From an uncultured Mucilaginibacter sp. (GTDB lineage Bacteria; Bacteroidota; Bacteroidia; Sphingobacteriales; Sphingobacteriaceae), in the NCBI GenBank assembly GCA_903887275.1, contig CAISPD010000027.1:1-37384 (forward strand): a stretch of DNA of 37,384 nucleotides, written 5' to 3'. Positions 17,237 through 26,315 of the stretch are shown piece after piece. A program made the position numbers and the translations under genes. How positions within the stretch are numbered: the first letter of the stretch is position 1; every line of letters starts with the position of its first letter. Under the pieces are notes generated by a model. The model had not been told where the DNA came from. It searched no databases and saw only the letters and a list, made by a program, of their open reading frames with translations.

Positions 17237-17934
17237 TTGGTTTCGGCCAGGTCTTCGTCGATATCCTGGTAACTGTAAACTAATTTACGATAAGCGACTA
17301 CAAGAATGATATTGACAAATGGAATTACAAATAACATACCCACCAATGTCACCGAGCCTACAAATACCATAGCTTCAATGATGAGAAACAATAGCACATA
17401 TTTTAAGAAATTTCCTTTGATCAGCTTATAGCTTTGAACAATTGATTCAAAGGCACCCGAAGCATCATCTACAATAAAGCAAGCACTGATGGGGAAATAA
17501 AAAAGGAAGAAGAACTGGAAAAAAGCCCAAACCAGAATACCTAAAATATTCTGTGTATAGCCTTTCTCGAGCGAGTTGATTGCCCGCGTCAGAAATACCG
17601 AAAGTGTACTAACAATAATTAACAGCAAGAGATAGCTGAACAACATTTTAACTTTCGGGATGATATCACTAAACTCAAAGTCGTAGTACTCCCGGTCGAT
17701 CAGTTGAAAAACGAGTTTTATAAATCCAAGAAAAATAAAGCTGATCGACACCAGCATCGCTATTACACCCAGGGTTTGTGATAAACTGTCTGTTAGCAAA
17801 AATATAAACGTAGCACTTATCAGGCCTATCAGAGTAAGGGTAAGCAACGAGTAGATAGCAATGACAGAAAAATTCTTACGGAGAAGATACCAGGAAGTCT
17901 TTAACGTATCAGCGACCGAAAAGGGGTGGTACAT
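17233..17934 (-). CDS. Multi-pass membrane protein of unknown function
   Basis: A 233-residue protein with about six hydrophobic segments and little else: FSVIAIYSLLTLTLIGLISATFIFLL, LGVIAMLVSISFIFLGFIKLVF, MLFSYLLLLIIVSTLSVFL, ILGILVWAFFQFFFLFYFPISA, YVLLFLIIEAMVFVGSVTLVGMLFVIPFVNIILVV. The helix/loop pattern, with DREYYDFEFSDIIPKVK between segments 2 and 3 and a 'SYKLIKGNF' stretch, resembles the membrane domains attached to some glycerophosphodiesterases. I do not assign a function. It overlaps the GH3-family gene by four bases and starts 6 bases after a glycosyltransferase gene. Confidence 0.8.
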   Translation of the reverse strand: MYHPFSVADTLKTSWYLLRKNFSVIAIYSLLTLTLIGLISATFIFLLTDSLSQTLGVIAMLVSISFIFLGFIKLVFQLIDREYYDFEFSDIIPKVKMLFSYLLLLIIVSTLSVFLTRAINSLEKGYTQNILGILVWAFFQFFFLFYFPISACFIVDDASGAFESIVQSYKLIKGNFLKYVLLFLIIEAMVFVGSVTLVGMLFVIPFVNIILVVAYRKLVYSYQDIDEDLAETK

Positions 17935-17940
17935 ACTCTG

Positions 17941-18909
17941 TTATGATTGTTTTAAAACTATACGCTTCCAGAAATCCTGCATAAATCCTAATCCGTAGGC
18001 AATGAGTTGGGTAAAGGCAGCTATTACGCTCAAAAATGCAACTTTTACCGATTGGTTTTTCCACCAGGCATGAAAAAATATCAACAAAATCCATATTGCC
18101 AGCAAACTGTCGCATACTTCTGCCAACCATCCGCCAAAAATATTGCTGAGCAGTGTAAAGATGAGCCCCAACGTAAAGACGGCAGGGAAGAAGTGCACCC
18201 ATTTTAATTCCTTTGGATAAAAGGTATACAGGTTGATCCTGGCCCTGCCAAAAAAATGTATCTGCTTAAAAAACAGCCTGAAATTGGTACGGCGCTTATG
18301 GTAAACTTTCGCATCCGGTATCAGTCCGATCTTAAATCCGGCCGAATGGATACGGATACTGTACTCCAGATCTTCTGCCGAACGGGTGATAATAAAGCCA
18401 CCTAATTTTTCCCAAACCTTACGCGAAACCCCCATGTTAAAGCTGCGCGGGTGAAATTGGCCTATCCCTTTTTTATTGCCGCGGATACCACCGGTTGTAA
18501 AAGGGGATGTCATGCTGTAACTGATGGCCTTTTGTACATCGGTAAATGATGGATGCGAATCATCCGGACCGCCATAGGCGTCGAGCCAGTTGTTGTTCAG
18601 GAAGTTATTTACGGTCTCGAAATAGTTTTCGGGAATCAAACAATCAGAGTCGAAAATGACGAAATAATCGCCCTTCGCACGCTCAAAGCCAAAATTGCGT
18701 GTGAAACCCTGTCCCTCGTTCTGCTTTTTGAAATAACGGATATCGAGCTTGCCATCAAAGCTTTTAACAATTTCTTCGGCATCATTTACCGAACCATCCT
18801 CAATTACCAATACCTCAAACAGCTTCCAGGTTTGTACCGTAAGCGTCTCCAGCAATTCTTTGATTTCCTGAGGGCGGTTGTAAAGGGGAATGATAACAGA
18901 GAACAACAT
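17941..18909 (-). CDS. Family 2 glycosyltransferase with C-terminal membrane segments
   Basis: A GT-A fold sugar transferase (322 residues). The start is FSVIIPLYNRPQEIKELLETL, followed by the nucleotide-sugar motifs VIEDGSVNDAEEIV and YFVIFDSDCLIPENY, and then ITRSAEDLEYSIRIHSAGF, which carries the acceptor-side ED motif. Hydrophobic segments near the end (VHFFPAVFTLGLIFTLLSNIFGGW, LLAIWILLIFFHAWW) suggest attachment to the inner membrane. The frame extends two codons upstream to TTG, but ATG at 18909 begins the fold directly. It lies 23 bases after a second GT2 gene. Product glycan unknown. Confidence 0.9.
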   Translation of the reverse strand: MLFSVIIPLYNRPQEIKELLETLTVQTWKLFEVLVIEDGSVNDAEEIVKSFDGKLDIRYFKKQNEGQGFTRNFGFERAKGDYFVIFDSDCLIPENYFETVNNFLNNNWLDAYGGPDDSHPSFTDVQKAISYSMTSPFTTGGIRGNKKGIGQFHPRSFNMGVSRKVWEKLGGFIITRSAEDLEYSIRIHSAGFKIGLIPDAKVYHKRRTNFRLFFKQIHFFGRARINLYTFYPKELKWVHFFPAVFTLGLIFTLLSNIFGGWLAEVCDSLLAIWILLIFFHAWWKNQSVKVAFLSVIAAFTQLIAYGLGFMQDFWKRIVLKQS

Positions 18910-18932
18910 TAGCAAATTTTCAAATTGCCCAA

Positions 18933-19886
18933 TTAAATCCGTTCATCGATCTGGTAATTGTTACGGTCGTGCGAGCCACGGGAAACGAGTTCGGCAACGA
19001 AACCGGTAAGGAACAATTGCGATCCGATGATGATGGCAACCAGGGCTATATAAAACCAGGTGTTATTAGTTACATCCCTTGTGATGTGTATTTTATGTGC
19101 GATGTCGTATAATTTATCGGCGATCAGCCAGATAGCAATGATCAATCCAGTAAGGAAACTCAAAACTCCCATAGAACCAAAAAAGTGCATTGGCCTTTTA
19201 CCGAATTTACCTACAAAGAAAATTGAAAGCAGGTCGAGCAGGCCGTTGATAAATCGACTCATCCCAAACTTGGTCTTTCCATATTTACGCGGGCGGTGTT
19301 CCACTATCTGTTCGCCTATTTTAGTAAAGCCGGCCCATTTGGCAATTACCGGGATATAACGGTGCATTTCGCCATATACCTCAATGTTTTTTACTACAGT
19401 GCTGCGATAAGCTTTCAGTCCGCAATTAAAATCGTGCAGGTTTTTTATGCCCGACATTCGACGAGTAGCGGCATTGTATAATTTAGTAGGGATAGTTTTG
19501 GTGATCGGGTCATGTCGTTTAGCCTTCCAGCCCGAAACCAGGTCGTATTTGTCTTCGGTGATACGGCGGTAGAGTTCGGGGATCTCATCCGGACTATCCT
19601 GCAGATCAGCATCCATGGTAATTACCACATTGCCTTTAGTAGCCTCAAATCCAACATTAAGTGCTGCAGATTTACCGTAGTTGCGCCTGAATCTGATACC
19701 TCTTATCTGCGTATTGGCACCCTGTAAGCGACCGATCATATCCCACGACCCATCATTGCTGCCATCATCTACCAAAATGATTTCGTAACTGAAGCCGTTT
19801 TCGTCCATCACGCGGCTTATCCAGGAAGTAAGCTCGGGTAATGATTCTACTTCATTATAAAGTGGTACTACTACTGATATATCCAT
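18933..19886 (-). CDS. Family 2 glycosyltransferase, dolichyl/undecaprenyl-phosphate sugar transferase-like
   Basis: A 317-residue GT2 enzyme of the DPM1/ArnC-like group, which loads a sugar onto a lipid phosphate carrier. Visible are ISVVVPLYNEVESLPEL at the N-terminus, the metal/nucleotide motifs ILVDDGSNDGSWDMI and ITMDADLQDSPDEIPELY, and the acceptor-loop HDFNCGLKAYR. Two C-terminal membrane helices follow (FFGSMGVLSFLTGLIIAIWLIAD and WFYIALVAIIIGSQLFLTGFVAELV). It begins the - strand cluster of two glycosyltransferases, a membrane protein and the GH3-family enzyme. A consensus-like -7 box and a small leader hairpin lie just upstream. Confidence 0.92.
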   Translation of the reverse strand: MDISVVVPLYNEVESLPELTSWISRVMDENGFSYEIILVDDGSNDGSWDMIGRLQGANTQIRGIRFRRNYGKSAALNVGFEATKGNVVITMDADLQDSPDEIPELYRRITEDKYDLVSGWKAKRHDPITKTIPTKLYNAATRRMSGIKNLHDFNCGLKAYRSTVVKNIEVYGEMHRYIPVIAKWAGFTKIGEQIVEHRPRKYGKTKFGMSRFINGLLDLLSIFFVGKFGKRPMHFFGSMGVLSFLTGLIIAIWLIADKLYDIAHKIHITRDVTNNTWFYIALVAIIIGSQLFLTGFVAELVSRGSHDRNNYQIDERI

Positions 19887-19919
19887 TGAAGCTGATCGGG
19901 CGTTTTTCCCGATCTATGG

Positions 19920-19927
19920 CAAAAATA
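19920..19927 (-). promoter_or_regulatory. Possible -7 promoter box of the glycosyltransferase cluster
   Basis: On the - strand this reads TATTTTTG, an exact match to TAnnTTTG. No good -33 TTG is present at the usual distance. The transcript would begin near 19913, at the base of an inverted repeat (GATCGGG at 19894-19900, CCCGATC at 19908-19914), so the leader may start with a hairpin. Confidence 0.4.
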
Positions 19928-20423
19928 GAAAATTTAGTTGAACGATTAAGTCCGAATGACCGAAAGTCCGAAAGTTGAGTTGGGACGTAAAATTGTATTA
20001 ATGTTCACAAAAAAACCTGTTTTGCCCGAAAATGTACTTTTCTACAGCTATTTATCGGCGTAAAATGGCATTGTTATTACTGGTCTTTTGAATGTTTATT
20101 TGCAAGTTGTTGAACAACAGGTGATTAGCTGTTCAAAACGGTGGGCCTGACCGTAAATGGTAATTTATTAATATACAGTTAGTTAGAGTAAAAATTATCC
20201 AGATTTTCACGGTGGTGTGAAATTCTATTTGTAATTGGCTCTGGATCAATAGATTGGTGAAAGTCTGATTGGTCACTTTGGTATATGGCTAATGCGCTGA
20301 TTTTCAGGGAAGACTTTGCTGAAAGTGGATTTCGATTGGGGGACGATTTTTGTTGGTGTTCTAGAGTTTATTTAAAGTGTTGGTAATGAGATTTTTAGAA
20401 GGGATGTTTAATGGGAGTTTTTA

Positions 20424-20462
20424 GAATCACAGATTTTTAAGGATTGGACTGATTTCACAGAT
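20424..20462 (+). repeat. Dispersed AATCACAGATTT-N14-GATTTCACAGAT repeat, single copy
   Basis: GAATCACAGATTT, exactly 14 bases, then GATTTCACAGAT. The same layout with a 14-base spacer occurs at 31377-31414 and in the left half of the inverted element at 15609-15648. Confidence 0.8.
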
Positions 20463-20477
20463 CATTTTGCGCGGAGG

Positions 20478-20510
20478 AGATTTACGAAGTTTTTAAAACT
20501 TTGTAAATCT
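20478..20510. repeat. 33-bp near-perfect palindrome
   Basis: Left arm AGATTTACGAAGTTTT and right arm AAAACTTTGTAAATCT are complementary with one mismatch (G opposite T). Read as RNA, that position is a G-U pair. It sits between two other repeat types. It is not next to a gene end, so a terminator role is unlikely. Confidence 0.75.
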
Positions 20511-20511
20511 T

Positions 20512-20530
20512 TCTTTCGGACTTCCGGACT
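20512..20530 (+). repeat. TTTCGGACT-type repeat
   Basis: TCTTTCGGACTTCCGGACT, related to 31342-31370, 31451-31494 and the reversed copy at 19948-19974. All carry runs of (T/C)CGGACT. Confidence 0.6.
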
Positions 20531-20659
20531 ATTTAAATTAAAAACAACCACCATTTGTAACATTGCTGGTGCATTGGTCGTCTATACGACAGGGTATTTC
20601 TGTATAGAAATATCGTTAACTAAATTTTCTAAATTGCCATTAAAAAATCACTCTCAAAT

Positions 20660-23269
20660 ATGAAACTGACAAGGATAGCTTTATCCCTTCTTTTTTGTGC
20701 CCCGGCTTTGGTAAGCCTGGCACAAAGCACAGACAAACCTGCTGATAAATATGATCAGCATAAGGTTTTTAACCCGTTGTTTTACAAAGGACAGCAGGGT
20801 AACGAATACCGTTCGGCGGCTGGTGCCCCAGGGGTAAAATACTGGCAAAACCGTGCCGACTATAAATTGAATGTTAGCCTCGACACTACCAAACACCGAA
20901 TCAGCGGAACCTCTCTGATCACCTATACTAATAACAGTCCGGATGCCCTTGATTTCCTGTGGCTGCAGGTGGATCAGAATATTTATAAAGCTGATTCGCG
21001 TGCCGAAGCTACCAGCCCGGTTGAAGGTGGTCGTTTTAATAACAAAACTTTCACCAATGGTGACGAGATCAAAGAGGTTTATATCATTCAGAATAAAATA
21101 GCCCAGAAGGTAGATTTTTTGGTTACTGATACCAGGCTTCAGGTAAAATTGCCAACTGCTCTTAAAGCAGGTGGTGGTGTTATCCAGCTGAAGATCAATT
21201 ATGCTTTTGATATTCCTGAATATGGAACCGACCGTATGGGACGCCAGCTCAGCAAAAACGGATGGATATATGAAATTGCCCAATGGTATCCGCGTATGGA
21301 AGTTTATGACGACATTACTGGCTGGAATGTTATCCCTTATCTGGGTGCCAGCGAGTTTTACCTGGAATATGGCGACATAGACTTTACGATCACTGCACCT
21401 TCAAATCTGGTTGTAGTAGGCTCGGGCGAATTACAAAACCCGCTGGAAGTTTATACTCCGAAAGTATTGGGTCGTTTGGCTGCTGCAAAAGCAAGTGATA
21501 AAACTGTGGGTATCGTAGATTCAGCCGATTTGAAAGATCCATCAATTCACCCGGCTAAAGCAACACTTACCTGGCATTTTTTATGTAAAAATACCCGCGA
21601 CGTGGCCTGGGCAGCTTCTAAGGCATTTATATGGGATGCAGCTCGTATCAATCTGCCGAGTGGTAAAAAAGCGCTGGCACAATCAGTATATCCTATCGAA
21701 AGCAAGGGCATAAAAGCCTGGGGACGCAGCACCGAATATGTAAAAGCATGTATCGAACTGTATTCGAAAGAATGGTTCGAATTTACTTACCCGGTAGCTA
21801 CCAATGTTGCCGGTATTGTAGGTGGCATGGAGTATCCGGGTATAGTTTTTTGCGGTGCAAGAAGCCAGGGTGGCGGTTTGTGGGGTGTTACCAACCACGA
21901 GTTTGGTCATAACTGGTTCCCGATGATCGTAGGCTCAAACGAACGTAAATATGCCTGGATGGACGAAGGTTTCAACACGTTCATTAATGATGTTGATACT
22001 AAGGTTTTCAATAACGGCGAATATTTTGAACCTGCTGATGAGCAGAAAGTTGCAGAGTCTATGTTTGCACCCGACGCTGACGCAATTATGAATACGCCTG
22101 ATATTATTCAGCCTAATTTCCTCGGTTTCGCAGCATATGCTAAACCTGCATTAGGTCTTAAGATTTTACGTGAGCAAATATTGGGTGAAGAACGCTTTGA
22201 TTTTGCATTCCGTACCTATATCAAACGCTGGGCCTTTAAACACCCTACACCATGGGATTTCTTCCATGCTATGGACAATGCTGCCGGTGAGGATCTGAGC
22301 TGGTTTTGGAACGAATGGTTCCAGACTACCTGGAAAGTTGATCAGGCTTTAAAATCGATCGACTATATCAATAATGATCCTTCAAAAGGCTCGCTGATCA
22401 CCATCGAAAACAAAGAAGAAATGGCGCTGCCTGTTACGGTGGAGATCAAAGAGGAAAACGGTAAAGTGTCAAGAGTTAAATTGCCTGCTGAAATTTGGCA
22501 GCGTGGTGGAACCTGGACCTTCACCTATAAATCAACTTCAAAAGTGGTTTATGCACTTATCGATCCAGATCATGTTTTGCCTGATACCAACCCCGAAAAT
22601 AATGCCTTAAGTGGTATTGCAATTGATAAAAGCGCTACGGCTCAAAGCGTAGTAAAAGCTTATTTGGATGCTATTGGCGGTGAAGATCACGTTAAAGCAA
22701 TTCATGACCTTACCATCAATTCAAAAGGTTCGGTGCAGGGTATAGAAATTGTTAGGACCAACAAATATAAAGTACCCGGCAAGTTTTTGCAGGAAGTTAC
22801 TATTCCGCAGTTTAACAATGCTGTTTTCCTGCATATTGCCATTAATGGCGACAGCATCAAGTTGGTACAACAAGGTCGCCCGCAGCCGATAACAGACAAG
22901 CAGGAACATGCCGCAGTTAAAGCACGTTATAAACTATTCCCTGAGCTTGATTTTGCCGGTGATGGTTATACTGCAAAACTGGATAGCCAGTACCATATTG
23001 TTGACGGTGCCCCGGCTTATTTGGTGACCGTATCGCAGCCGGATGGTATCAGTGTTAAATACTTTTACGATGTAAAAACAGGTCTTAAATTACAGCAGTA
23101 TGCCGTAGCGCCTAATGCTACTCATATTGTATACAGTGATTACAGAACTGTTGATGGCGGCATTAAGATCCCGTTTGCTGAGTTAACCGGTATTGTAGGT
23201 GTGCCTATCACTTATAAAGTTAGCACTGCAACTGTAAATAGTAATTTAGCCGATACGGTATTTAAATAA
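20660..23269 (+). CDS. Secreted M1-family zinc metallopeptidase
   Basis: An aminopeptidase N-like (gluzincin, M1) protein of 869 residues. A signal peptide ([20 protein letters not shown]) is followed by the N-terminal beta domain with [24 protein letters not shown]. The catalytic domain has GGMEYPG, equivalent to the substrate-binding GxMEN motif, and the zinc site H413-E414-x-x-H417 with E436, matching HEXXH-X18-E. The last 170 or so residues (from [21 protein letters not shown]) form an extra domain resembling LolA/outer-membrane-associated folds in which lipid or protein is bound; this is a guess from the pattern. A strong terminator follows, so it is a single-gene unit. The role is probably uptake of peptides as nutrients. 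Confidence 0.93.
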   Translation: MKLTRIALSLLFCAPALVSLAQSTDKPADKYDQHKVFNPLFYKGQQGNEYRSAAGAPGVKYWQNRADYKLNVSLDTTKHRISGTSLITYTNNSPDALDFLWLQVDQNIYKADSRAEATSPVEGGRFNNKTFTNGDEIKEVYIIQNKIAQKVDFLVTDTRLQVKLPTALKAGGGVIQLKINYAFDIPEYGTDRMGRQLSKNGWIYEIAQWYPRMEVYDDITGWNVIPYLGASEFYLEYGDIDFTITAPSNLVVVGSGELQNPLEVYTPKVLGRLAAAKASDKTVGIVDSADLKDPSIHPAKATLTWHFLCKNTRDVAWAASKAFIWDAARINLPSGKKALAQSVYPIESKGIKAWGRSTEYVKACIELYSKEWFEFTYPVATNVAGIVGGMEYPGIVFCGARSQGGGLWGVTNHEFGHNWFPMIVGSNERKYAWMDEGFNTFINDVDTKVFNNGEYFEPADEQKVAESMFAPDADAIMNTPDIIQPNFLGFAAYAKPALGLKILREQILGEERFDFAFRTYIKRWAFKHPTPWDFFHAMDNAAGEDLSWFWNEWFQTTWKVDQALKSIDYINNDPSKGSLITIENKEEMALPVTVEIKEENGKVSRVKLPAEIWQRGGTWTFTYKSTSKVVYALIDPDHVLPDTNPENNALSGIAIDKSATAQSVVKAYLDAIGGEDHVKAIHDLTINSKGSVQGIEIVRTNKYKVPGKFLQEVTIPQFNNAVFLHIAINGDSIKLVQQGRPQPITDKQEHAAVKARYKLFPELDFAGDGYTAKLDSQYHIVDGAPAYLVTVSQPDGISVKYFYDVKTGLKLQQYAVAPNATHIVYSDYRTVDGGIKIPFAELTGIVGVPITYKVSTATVNSNLADTVFK

Positions 23270-23295
23270 GATATTATCTGGACAATAGATATGAT

Positions 23296-23334
23296 AAACC
23301 CTGCGGAGCAATCGTACTTCGCAGGGTTTTTTTT
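23296..23334 (+). terminator. Rho-independent terminator of the M1 peptidase gene
   Basis: AAACCCTGCG (23296-23305) and CGCAGGGTTT (23320-23329) form a perfect 10-bp stem, extended by AG/CT inside, followed by eight T residues. Confidence 0.95.
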
Positions 23335-23443
23335 ATGAGCTTTTTTAAACCGTTAATACTATTCAGGCACCCTTAAATTCAATACAAACATTTTAATACC
23401 GTTTTCGCCGTCTTTCAGCTATATTTATGGACTTAAACTGGCT

Positions 23444-24424
23444 ATGGTACCCACAAAAACCTCCTTATTATTCATGCTGTTTGCTGTTTTTAATATTGCA
23501 GCAATTGCGCAAACCCAGACCCAAAACAAGCAGCCCGATTCTCTTGTATTTTATCTCGACAAAAATGAACAACTGGCTACAGATAGTGCCGGCATCGCGT
23601 TTGTCCGGATCATAAAAAGAGACACCGCAGATCAAACGTTGTTTACTGTTGAAGATTATTATAAAAACGGCAGATTAAAGCAGGTTGGCAAATCCCTCGT
23701 AGCTAGTCTACCATTACAGCGAAGCGGCTCATTTTTAAGTTTTTTCCCAAATGGGCGCCGAAAGAGCATTGAAAACTTTCAGGATGGCAGGATTGATGGC
23801 GATCAGTATTATTATTATCCTAATGGCAAAGCCTATTGCGTTTCTACTTATGACTATTCAAATCAAAAAATTATAGTTAAAGAATCAAACGATTCAACGG
23901 GTAAAGTTATGGCGAGTAATGGTAACGGTGCTCATATTTTATATGATGAAAATTTTAAACAAATTTTAGAGCAGGGACCGATCCTTGACGGAACAAGGAA
24001 TGGCGAATGGACGGGTACTGTATATGATACTATCTATTATAAATGTACCTATAGCCACGGAAATTCGGTCTCTGGTACAAGCAGGACAAAATCGGGCCGG
24101 GTTTATAATTTTACTAACGATTTTTCAAACCCTGAATTTCAAGGGGGAGAGTTTGCCTTTTATAAATTTTTGGCGCACAATATTAAATATCCTCCGGTTG
24201 CCAGAGATAACAAAGTTCAAGGTAAGGTTTTTATTAATTTCACAATTGATAGTGAAGGCAAACTATCCAAATTTGCAATTCTCCGTGGAATTGGAAGTGG
24301 ATGTGATGAAGAGGCCATCAGGGTTTTATCGCTGTCGCCTCCCTGGATACCAGGGAAAATTTATGGCGTACCTGTAAAAGTTTCTTTTACCTTTCCGATA
24401 AGTTACAGTATAGCGAGTGAATAG
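23444..24424 (+). CDS. Secreted protein with MORN-like repeats and TonB C-terminal domain (copy 1)
   Basis: A 326-residue exported protein: signal peptide (SLLFMLFAVFNIAAIAQ), a stretch of MORN/YwqK-like repeats (FFPNGRRKSIENFQDGRIDGDQ and YYYPNGKAYCVSTYD), and a TonB-type C-terminal domain over the last 90 or so residues (IKYPPVARDNKVQGKVFINF, GIGSGCDEEAIRVL, PWIPGKIYGVPVKVSFTFPI). Unlike true TonB it has no uncleaved membrane anchor, so it probably floats in the periplasm or is surface exposed. It is a tandem paralogue of the next gene, 68 bases downstream. TonB-dependent energy transfer is doubtful; the domain may serve as a binding module. Confidence 0.85.
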   Translation: MVPTKTSLLFMLFAVFNIAAIAQTQTQNKQPDSLVFYLDKNEQLATDSAGIAFVRIIKRDTADQTLFTVEDYYKNGRLKQVGKSLVASLPLQRSGSFLSFFPNGRRKSIENFQDGRIDGDQYYYYPNGKAYCVSTYDYSNQKIIVKESNDSTGKVMASNGNGAHILYDENFKQILEQGPILDGTRNGEWTGTVYDTIYYKCTYSHGNSVSGTSRTKSGRVYNFTNDFSNPEFQGGEFAFYKFLAHNIKYPPVARDNKVQGKVFINFTIDSEGKLSKFAILRGIGSGCDEEAIRVLSLSPPWIPGKIYGVPVKVSFTFPISYSIASE

Positions 24425-24492
24425 CAACAAAGTAATTTTGGCTGTTAAATACCCCTAAACAACGTATTATTAAAATTCCTATCTTCTATACA

Positions 24493-25614
24493 ATGCTAAA
24501 AAAACTTCTTGCTGTATTTGTAGCTCTTATTTTATTGTCCATCAGCGCAAATGCGCAGGAAAAAAAAGAAAGCAGCACTGGTTCAATGTTTTATTTTTTC
24601 AATAAAGCTGCGATGCTGATCGATAACCGCGATAGTGCCTATTTTACCCGGATCATGACGCCGGATTCGGCCAATAGCAAATTATACAACCTGGAGGATG
24701 TGTATTCTAATGGCAAAACCCGCCTTAAAGGGAAGTCGCTCACTGCAGGACCGTATTTTAAAGGGCAGGGCGATTTTGAGCGGTTTTATCCTGGCGGACA
24801 ATTACAGGAGACGGCAACTTATGAAAATGGGCACTATGCCGGAAAGCGAATGACCTTTTATGCAGATGGCAAACTGCAGGATTCTGCTACCTATGCTAAC
24901 GGTAAACTGTATGGAAAACGTATTACTTATTATCCTACCGGTAAAAGACAGTTTTACGGAAATTATGATGGCCAGGGAGTTGCTATAAACCTTGCCTATT
25001 ATTTTCCGAATGGCAAAATTTATTATACAGCGGTTTTTGATACCGCGAAAAAAACGGAGATCATAGGTAATGTATATGACATGGCTGGTAAATCACCCGC
25101 AGTTAATGGTAATGGAACATACGCCTATTATACCGATACTTTTAAAAGAGTTTTTTCAAAAGGACCTATTTATAATGGATTAAAGGATGGCGAATGGAAA
25201 GGTAAATTAACAGACACTCTGAATACCTTCGTTTGTGTCTATGACAAGGGTATTTTAGTTTCGGGCACCACTTTTGAGCGAACAGGTAAAGTGATCCATT
25301 TTACAAAGGAAGAAATAGAGCCAGCCCCAAAAGGAGGTTTGCAACAGTTTTATCGCGATTTGGCGTCGCATGTCATATACCCCAAGAAGGCTAAAGAGAA
25401 TCTGATACAAGGAAAGGTGATACTTAGTTTTGTTATCGGGAAAGATGGCGATCTGGAGCAGATAAAAGTAGAACGTGGCATCGGTGGCGGATGCGACGAG
25501 GCTGCGGTTGAAGCTTTGCAGAAAACAACAAATCCCTGGACGCCCGGATTACAATATGGCCTGCCTGTTCGTGTGCAATATAGTTTACCACTGGATTTTC
25601 ACCTCCAGTTTTAA
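24493..25614 (+). CDS. Secreted protein with MORN-like repeats and TonB C-terminal domain (copy 2)
   Basis: A 373-residue paralogue of the preceding gene with the same layout: a signal peptide ending ISANAQ, more regular MORN-like repeats at about residues 95-165 (FYPGGQLQETATYENGHYAG, FYADGKLQDSATYANGKLYG, YYPTGKRQFYGNYDG), and a TonB C-terminal domain (VIYPKKAKENLIQGKVILSF, GIGGGCDEAAVEAL, PWTPGLQYGLPVRVQYSLP). The extra length comes from additional repeats. The cleavable signal removes any anchor. The gene ends 39 bases before a convergent gene, with no clear terminator between. YwqK-like repeats are sometimes annotated as antitoxin-like, but that name does not fit this exported protein. 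Confidence 0.87.
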   Translation: MLKKLLAVFVALILLSISANAQEKKESSTGSMFYFFNKAAMLIDNRDSAYFTRIMTPDSANSKLYNLEDVYSNGKTRLKGKSLTAGPYFKGQGDFERFYPGGQLQETATYENGHYAGKRMTFYADGKLQDSATYANGKLYGKRITYYPTGKRQFYGNYDGQGVAINLAYYFPNGKIYYTAVFDTAKKTEIIGNVYDMAGKSPAVNGNGTYAYYTDTFKRVFSKGPIYNGLKDGEWKGKLTDTLNTFVCVYDKGILVSGTTFERTGKVIHFTKEEIEPAPKGGLQQFYRDLASHVIYPKKAKENLIQGKVILSFVIGKDGDLEQIKVERGIGGGCDEAAVEALQKTTNPWTPGLQYGLPVRVQYSLPLDFHLQF

Positions 25615-25653
25615 TTGTCAGATACCTGAAGCTTAGCGTTGGCCTGTATGGCT

Positions 25654-26244
25654 TTACATCTCAAAAATGATCCCAACGCGGCGACCGTCAAAGGTAATAG
25701 GATGTTTCTCAAGGAATTGACGTAGTTTGGTACTATTGCCTTTTTCGGCTTTATACATCAAACTATCAAAAATAAGCAGAAAGCCACCCTGCAACAGGAT
25801 CGATTCGCCGTAGCCTTTCATAATAGGCGAATTACGGGAATTACCAGCCAAAGTGAGGTATGCGCCTGCACCCAGATAGCCGATATCAAAATAGCTATTG
25901 ATCTTAAATACTTTTACCAGTTTTTCCTGTCTTTCTAAAAGCTCGGCAGCGCTCAGATTTTTATTCATTAATTTCTTGGTGCCGGTATATCCTAAAAGGG
26001 CAGTCAAAAAATCGGCGCCTCCCCAAATGGTGTTCATCTGGTAAAAATAGCGCGACTGCGGCGTAGTGGAGTTTACCCAACCTATTGCACTGATACCGGT
26101 ATTTGCAATACCCCATGCACCCAAAACCTCAAGCCCGTGGGTGGTAGTATTAATGCGCAGGTTATTATAGTATTTTAAAGAGTCTTTTTGCGCAAAAGCC
26201 TGTAAACTAAAACCAATAAGTAGCAGGGTAATAAGTTTTTTCAT
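25654..26244 (-). CDS. Uncharacterised exported/membrane protein (DUF6992-like)
   Basis: A 196-residue protein starting with a signal peptide (KKLITLLLIGFSLQAFAQ). The frame is open for 25 codons upstream, but that part is not protein-like, and ATG 26244 begins the signal sequence. The mature part has weakly hydrophobic helices (LGAWGIANTGISAIGWVNS, YFYQMNTIWGGADFLTALLGY, YFDIGYLGAGAYLTLAG, ILLQGGFLLIFDSLMY), resembling a Bacteroidota family known as DUF6992. The function is unknown. It lies downstream of the PfkB kinase gene on the same strand with a 71-base gap; a TACCTTTA box at 26266-26273 (- strand) may give it its own promoter. Confidence 0.75.
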   Translation of the reverse strand: MKKLITLLLIGFSLQAFAQKDSLKYYNNLRINTTTHGLEVLGAWGIANTGISAIGWVNSTTPQSRYFYQMNTIWGGADFLTALLGYTGTKKLMNKNLSAAELLERQEKLVKVFKINSYFDIGYLGAGAYLTLAGNSRNSPIMKGYGESILLQGGFLLIFDSLMYKAEKGNSTKLRQFLEKHPITFDGRRVGIIFEM

Positions 26245-26315
26245 AAAACGGTGTTTCGTACAGATTAAAGGTAAAAAATTATACGATAAATGTTTAACCT
26301 TATACTGTTTTAACT

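Larger units (their letters stand above)
19887..20659. other. Gene-free 773-bp divergent spacer rich in short repeats
   Basis: No convincing gene is seen; the longest ATG frame noticed (20285-20386, 33 codons) has no protein-like composition. From left to right it holds: the leader hairpin and -7 box of the glycosyltransferase operon; a reversed copy of the TTTCGGACT-type repeat (19948-19974); the palindrome GTTGTTGAACAAC at 20106-20118; the dispersed repeat at 20424-20462; a 33-bp near-perfect palindrome at 20478-20510; a TCTTTCGGACTTCCGGACT copy at 20512-20530; and a small hairpin (TATTTCT-GTAT-AGAAATA) near 20595-20612. A possible -7 box (TATTTCTG, 20595-20602) for the peptidase gene overlaps that hairpin. 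Confidence 0.7.

Noticed and set aside
20285-20386. 33-codon ATG frame in the long spacer
   Set aside because: Composition is not protein-like (ends with Cys/Trp-rich CWCSRVYLKCW) and no start signal is seen.
20681-21283. 200-codon frame on the - strand inside the M1 peptidase gene
   Set aside because: Shadow of the real gene; the + strand frame has intact catalytic motifs and a signal peptide.
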